Below are positions 61,379 to 64,000 of a stretch of DNA of 64,000 nt, piece by piece. The stretch spans positions 150,264 through 214,263 of the forward strand of contig BDTR01000029.1 in assembly GCA_002897775.1 (NCBI GenBank). Reading direction: 5' to 3'. The DNA comes from a bacterium BMS3Bbin08. GTDB taxonomy: Bacteria; Nitrospirota; Thermodesulfovibrionia; UBA6902; BMS3Bbin08. Each line of letters opens with the position of its first letter. Positions within the stretch are counted from its first letter, which is position 1. Under the pieces are notes generated by a model, which searched no databases, was not told where the DNA came from, and worked only from the letters and a program-made list of their open reading frames with translations. Both the position numbers and the translations under genes were made by a program.

Positions 61379-62605
61379 ATGAAGCTATTTTTTGAAAGAG
61401 GTATTGTGAATAATATTAAATTTAATTTTAAAGATTTGCCGTTAAAAAATTCCAGGAAAAATCATAACGATTATCAAAATTATAACAATCATCCTGATCG
61501 CGCTGAATATCTCCTTGATAATGGTTACGGGCTTTATGTTCAAGCTTACTTTCGCGAGGTGCTGTCGCTGGAAAGAAAAAGGGCTGAACGTTCCCGAAAG
61601 CGATTCTTATTGGTGCTTATAAATATCCATAATCTTCTAAGAAACAACGGAGAAGGAAAAATTTTGAAAAATATAGCACGTGCGCTGCCTTCCTTAACGA
61701 GAGAGACTGATATAGCCGGCTGGTATGATTATGGTTCTGTCATGGGGATTATATTTACGGAGATAAATGGAGTAAATGAAGACATTATAGGAGAAAAAAT
61801 CTATAACAATCTAAGTAATATTTTAGATTCTGAACAGCTAAAAAAGATTGACATATCACTACATGTTTTTCCGGAGGAATTCGATAGAACAAAGCCTGAT
61901 GTAACAAAAACTGATTTAAACTTATATCCTGATTTATCAGATCGAAAGTCTTCCAAAAGAAGTTCTTTTTTTCTCAAAAGAACTATGGATATAATAGGCA
62001 GTATCTTTGGTATTCTGATTTTTTCTCCTTTTTTTCTCATTATCCCGATCTTGATCAAACTTTCCTCACAGGGACCTGTGCTTTTTAAGCAGGGAAGGCT
62101 TGGTCAGTTTGGGAACAAATTCACTTTTCTTAAATTCAGGACAATGCATCTCAGTTGTGATGAACTTGTCCATAAAGAATATATTAAAGATTTCATAAGT
62201 GCTCAGAAAAGTTTTGAAGTGGAAAAAAAGAACGGGGCTAAGGATCGTGTCTATAAATTAAATGCTGACTCCCGGATCACTCCGATAGGCAGGTTTTTGC
62301 GAAAATCGAGCCTGGATGAACTCCCACAATTTTTCAATGTTCTAAAAGGAGACATGTCTCTTGTGGGTCCGCGTCCCCCCATTCCTTACGAATTAGAACA
62401 CTACGATATCTGGCACAGACGCCGGATATTGGAAATGAAACCGGGTATCACTGGGATATGGCAGGTGAACGGAAGAAGTTCTACTACATTTGACGAAATG
62501 GTTCGTATGGATATTCAATACTCAAAAAAATGGTCGTTATTATTAGATATCAAAATTTTACTTAAAACCCCATATGTTGTTCTTTACGGCAAAGGGGGGT
62601 ATTAG
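61379..62605 (+). CDS. Sugar transferase (polyprenyl glycosylphosphotransferase) with N-terminal GGDEF-like domain
   Basis: FFLKRTMDIIGSIFGILIFSPFFLIIPILIKLSSQGPVLFKQGRLGQFGNKFTFLKFRTM; SLDELPQFFNVLKGDMSLVGPRPPIPYE. Confidence 0.93.
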   Translation: MKLFFERGIVNNIKFNFKDLPLKNSRKNHNDYQNYNNHPDRAEYLLDNGYGLYVQAYFREVLSLERKRAERSRKRFLLVLINIHNLLRNNGEGKILKNIARALPSLTRETDIAGWYDYGSVMGIIFTEINGVNEDIIGEKIYNNLSNILDSEQLKKIDISLHVFPEEFDRTKPDVTKTDLNLYPDLSDRKSSKRSSFFLKRTMDIIGSIFGILIFSPFFLIIPILIKLSSQGPVLFKQGRLGQFGNKFTFLKFRTMHLSCDELVHKEYIKDFISAQKSFEVEKKNGAKDRVYKLNADSRITPIGRFLRKSSLDELPQFFNVLKGDMSLVGPRPPIPYELEHYDIWHRRRILEMKPGITGIWQVNGRSSTTFDEMVRMDIQYSKKWSLLLDIKILLKTPYVVLYGKGGY

Positions 62606-62713
62606 AAGACGCAAAGAGCATAGCGCAAAGCGCATGGTGTGCTACGCTATGCACTACGCGCTTCGCTCTCTGCGCTTTATGCCTTACGCCTTTATTAAAC
62701 GGAGGAGGATATA

Positions 62714-63712
62714 ATGAACATAGGTGTCATAGGGTATGGTTATTGGGGACCAAATATAGTACGGAATTTTAATAATATAGAAGGAACCCAGGTTATCGCG
62801 GTATGCGATAAAAACCAAAAAGCCTTAAAGCAGGTAAAAAAGATCTATCCAAAAATCAATATTGTTTCAGAGTGCCGCGAGATAACGACTTCAAAAAATA
62901 TCGATGCTGTGGCAGTAGTTACCCCTGTCTCAACACATTATGAGTTTGCCAGGCAGGCCCTTCAGAATGGAAAGCATGTCTTTGTAGAGAAACCTTTCAC
63001 TGCCACTGCTGCCCAGGCAGAAGAATTGATAAATCTGGCAGAAAAGAAATGTTTAAAGATTATGGTGGACCACACCTTTCTCTTTACCGGAGCTGTGAGA
63101 AAAATAAAGCAGATCGTCGACGAAAACATGCTGGGTCATCTTTACTATTACGATTCGACAAGGGTTAACCTGGGGCTGTTTCAGCACGATGTGAATGTCA
63201 TCTGGGACCTCGCGCCGCATGATTTCTCGGTAATGGATTATCTCATCGATGAAAAACCTTCTGCTGTGGTTGCAAGCGGCAAGTCGCATATTAATGGAAT
63301 GGAGGATATCGCGTATGTGACAGTCCATTTTACAAACAGTATAATCGCGCACTTTAATGTAAACTGGCTGTCACCTGTAAAAGTGAGAACGACCCTTATA
63401 GGCGGGGAAAAGAAGATGCTTGTCTGGAATGACGTGAATGCTGATGAAAAAATTAAAGTATACGACAAAGGAATAGAAGTAAAAAATAAAGAAGGTATTT
63501 ACAACTTACTCGTTAGTTACCGCTCAGGTGATATGTGGGCCCCCAAAGTAGAACAAAAAGAAGCTCTCGGCCTGGAGACGGAGTATTTTATTGACTGTAT
63601 TGAAAAGAGTAAGACCCCAATCAATGATGGACATGCAGGCTTAAGAATAGTGAAGATGCTTGAAGCTTGCGATAAATCTCTGCAAAATGATGGAAAGACG
63701 GTAAATCTGTGA
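62714..63712 (+). CDS. Gfo/Idh/MocA-family oxidoreductase
   Basis: NIGVIGYGYWGPNIVRNFNNIEGTQVIAVCDKN; FVEKPFTATAAQAEELINLA. Confidence 0.95.
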   Translation: MNIGVIGYGYWGPNIVRNFNNIEGTQVIAVCDKNQKALKQVKKIYPKINIVSECREITTSKNIDAVAVVTPVSTHYEFARQALQNGKHVFVEKPFTATAAQAEELINLAEKKCLKIMVDHTFLFTGAVRKIKQIVDENMLGHLYYYDSTRVNLGLFQHDVNVIWDLAPHDFSVMDYLIDEKPSAVVASGKSHINGMEDIAYVTVHFTNSIIAHFNVNWLSPVKVRTTLIGGEKKMLVWNDVNADEKIKVYDKGIEVKNKEGIYNLLVSYRSGDMWAPKVEQKEALGLETEYFIDCIEKSKTPINDGHAGLRIVKMLEACDKSLQNDGKTVNL

Positions 63713-63800
63713 ATATGATGAAAGGAGTATGGAAAAGGGCGTAAGGCACAAGGTTGGCGGCAACGAATTAGCCTTTAACCTCAAGCAAAGAACTCTGTTC

Positions 63801-64000
63801 TTTGCGCTATGCTGCTTTGCCGGTTGCTGTTCTAGTCGCTTTGCTCTATGCGCTTAGCGCTATGCTGCTTTTTCGGTTGCTGTTCTAGTCGCTTTGCTCT
63901 ATGCGCTTAGCGCTATGCTGCTTTTTCGGTTGCTGTTCTAGTCGCTTTGCTCTATGCGCTTAGCGCTATGCTGCTTTTTCGGTTGCTGTTCTAGTCGCTT
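63801..64000. repeat. 53-bp tandem repeat array running off the window end
   Basis: ttgctctatgcgcttagcgctatgctgctttttcggttgctgttctagtcgct starts at 63841, 63894 and 63947; degenerate copy before. Confidence 0.93.

Noticed and set aside
63801-64000. Possible CRISPR array
   Set aside because: The whole 53-bp unit repeats identically; there are no variable spacers and no cas genes.

Overview
This window looks like an ordinary bacterial chromosome segment with mostly single-copy housekeeping genes: hisF, kdsB-pyrG-eno-ftsB, queD, korAB-like, smc, rplI, dnaB and cinA-like. The lifestyle genes suggest an anaerobic or microaerophilic, multiheme-cytochrome-bearing bacterium (Nitrospirota or Deltaproteobacteria-like; this is inference only). 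The accessory content falls into four parts. (1) A ~3 kb islet after hisF holds a stand-alone SIR2-like protein, a MazEF-type pair, a BrnT-like remnant cut at a perfect 25-bp inverted repeat, and a Phd-type antitoxin next to a frameshifted RelE-type toxin. (2) A RAYT (Y1/HUH transposase) gene is bounded by 27-bp near-perfect terminal inverted repeats that supply the stop codons, or part of them, of both convergent neighbours. The islet hairpin shares the outer GGGGTCAG...ACATT architecture of those ends, so it could be a non-autonomous relative. (3) Several signalling genes are unusual, including a PilZ-DUF4388-DnaJ-TM fusion, an output-less GAF/PAS protein translationally coupled to HD-GYP, and a PAS-LuxR gene split by an apparent deletion plus frameshift. 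(4) From ~55 kb to the end there is an exosortase/PEP-CTERM-type exopolysaccharide locus. Its AAA ATPase carries three tandem 76-aa zinc-ribbon repeats and its sugar transferase has a degenerate GGDEF-like N-terminus. The window ends in a 53-bp tandem repeat. I found no tRNA, rRNA or CRISPR array. All family assignments come from motif reading by eye; no database search was run.
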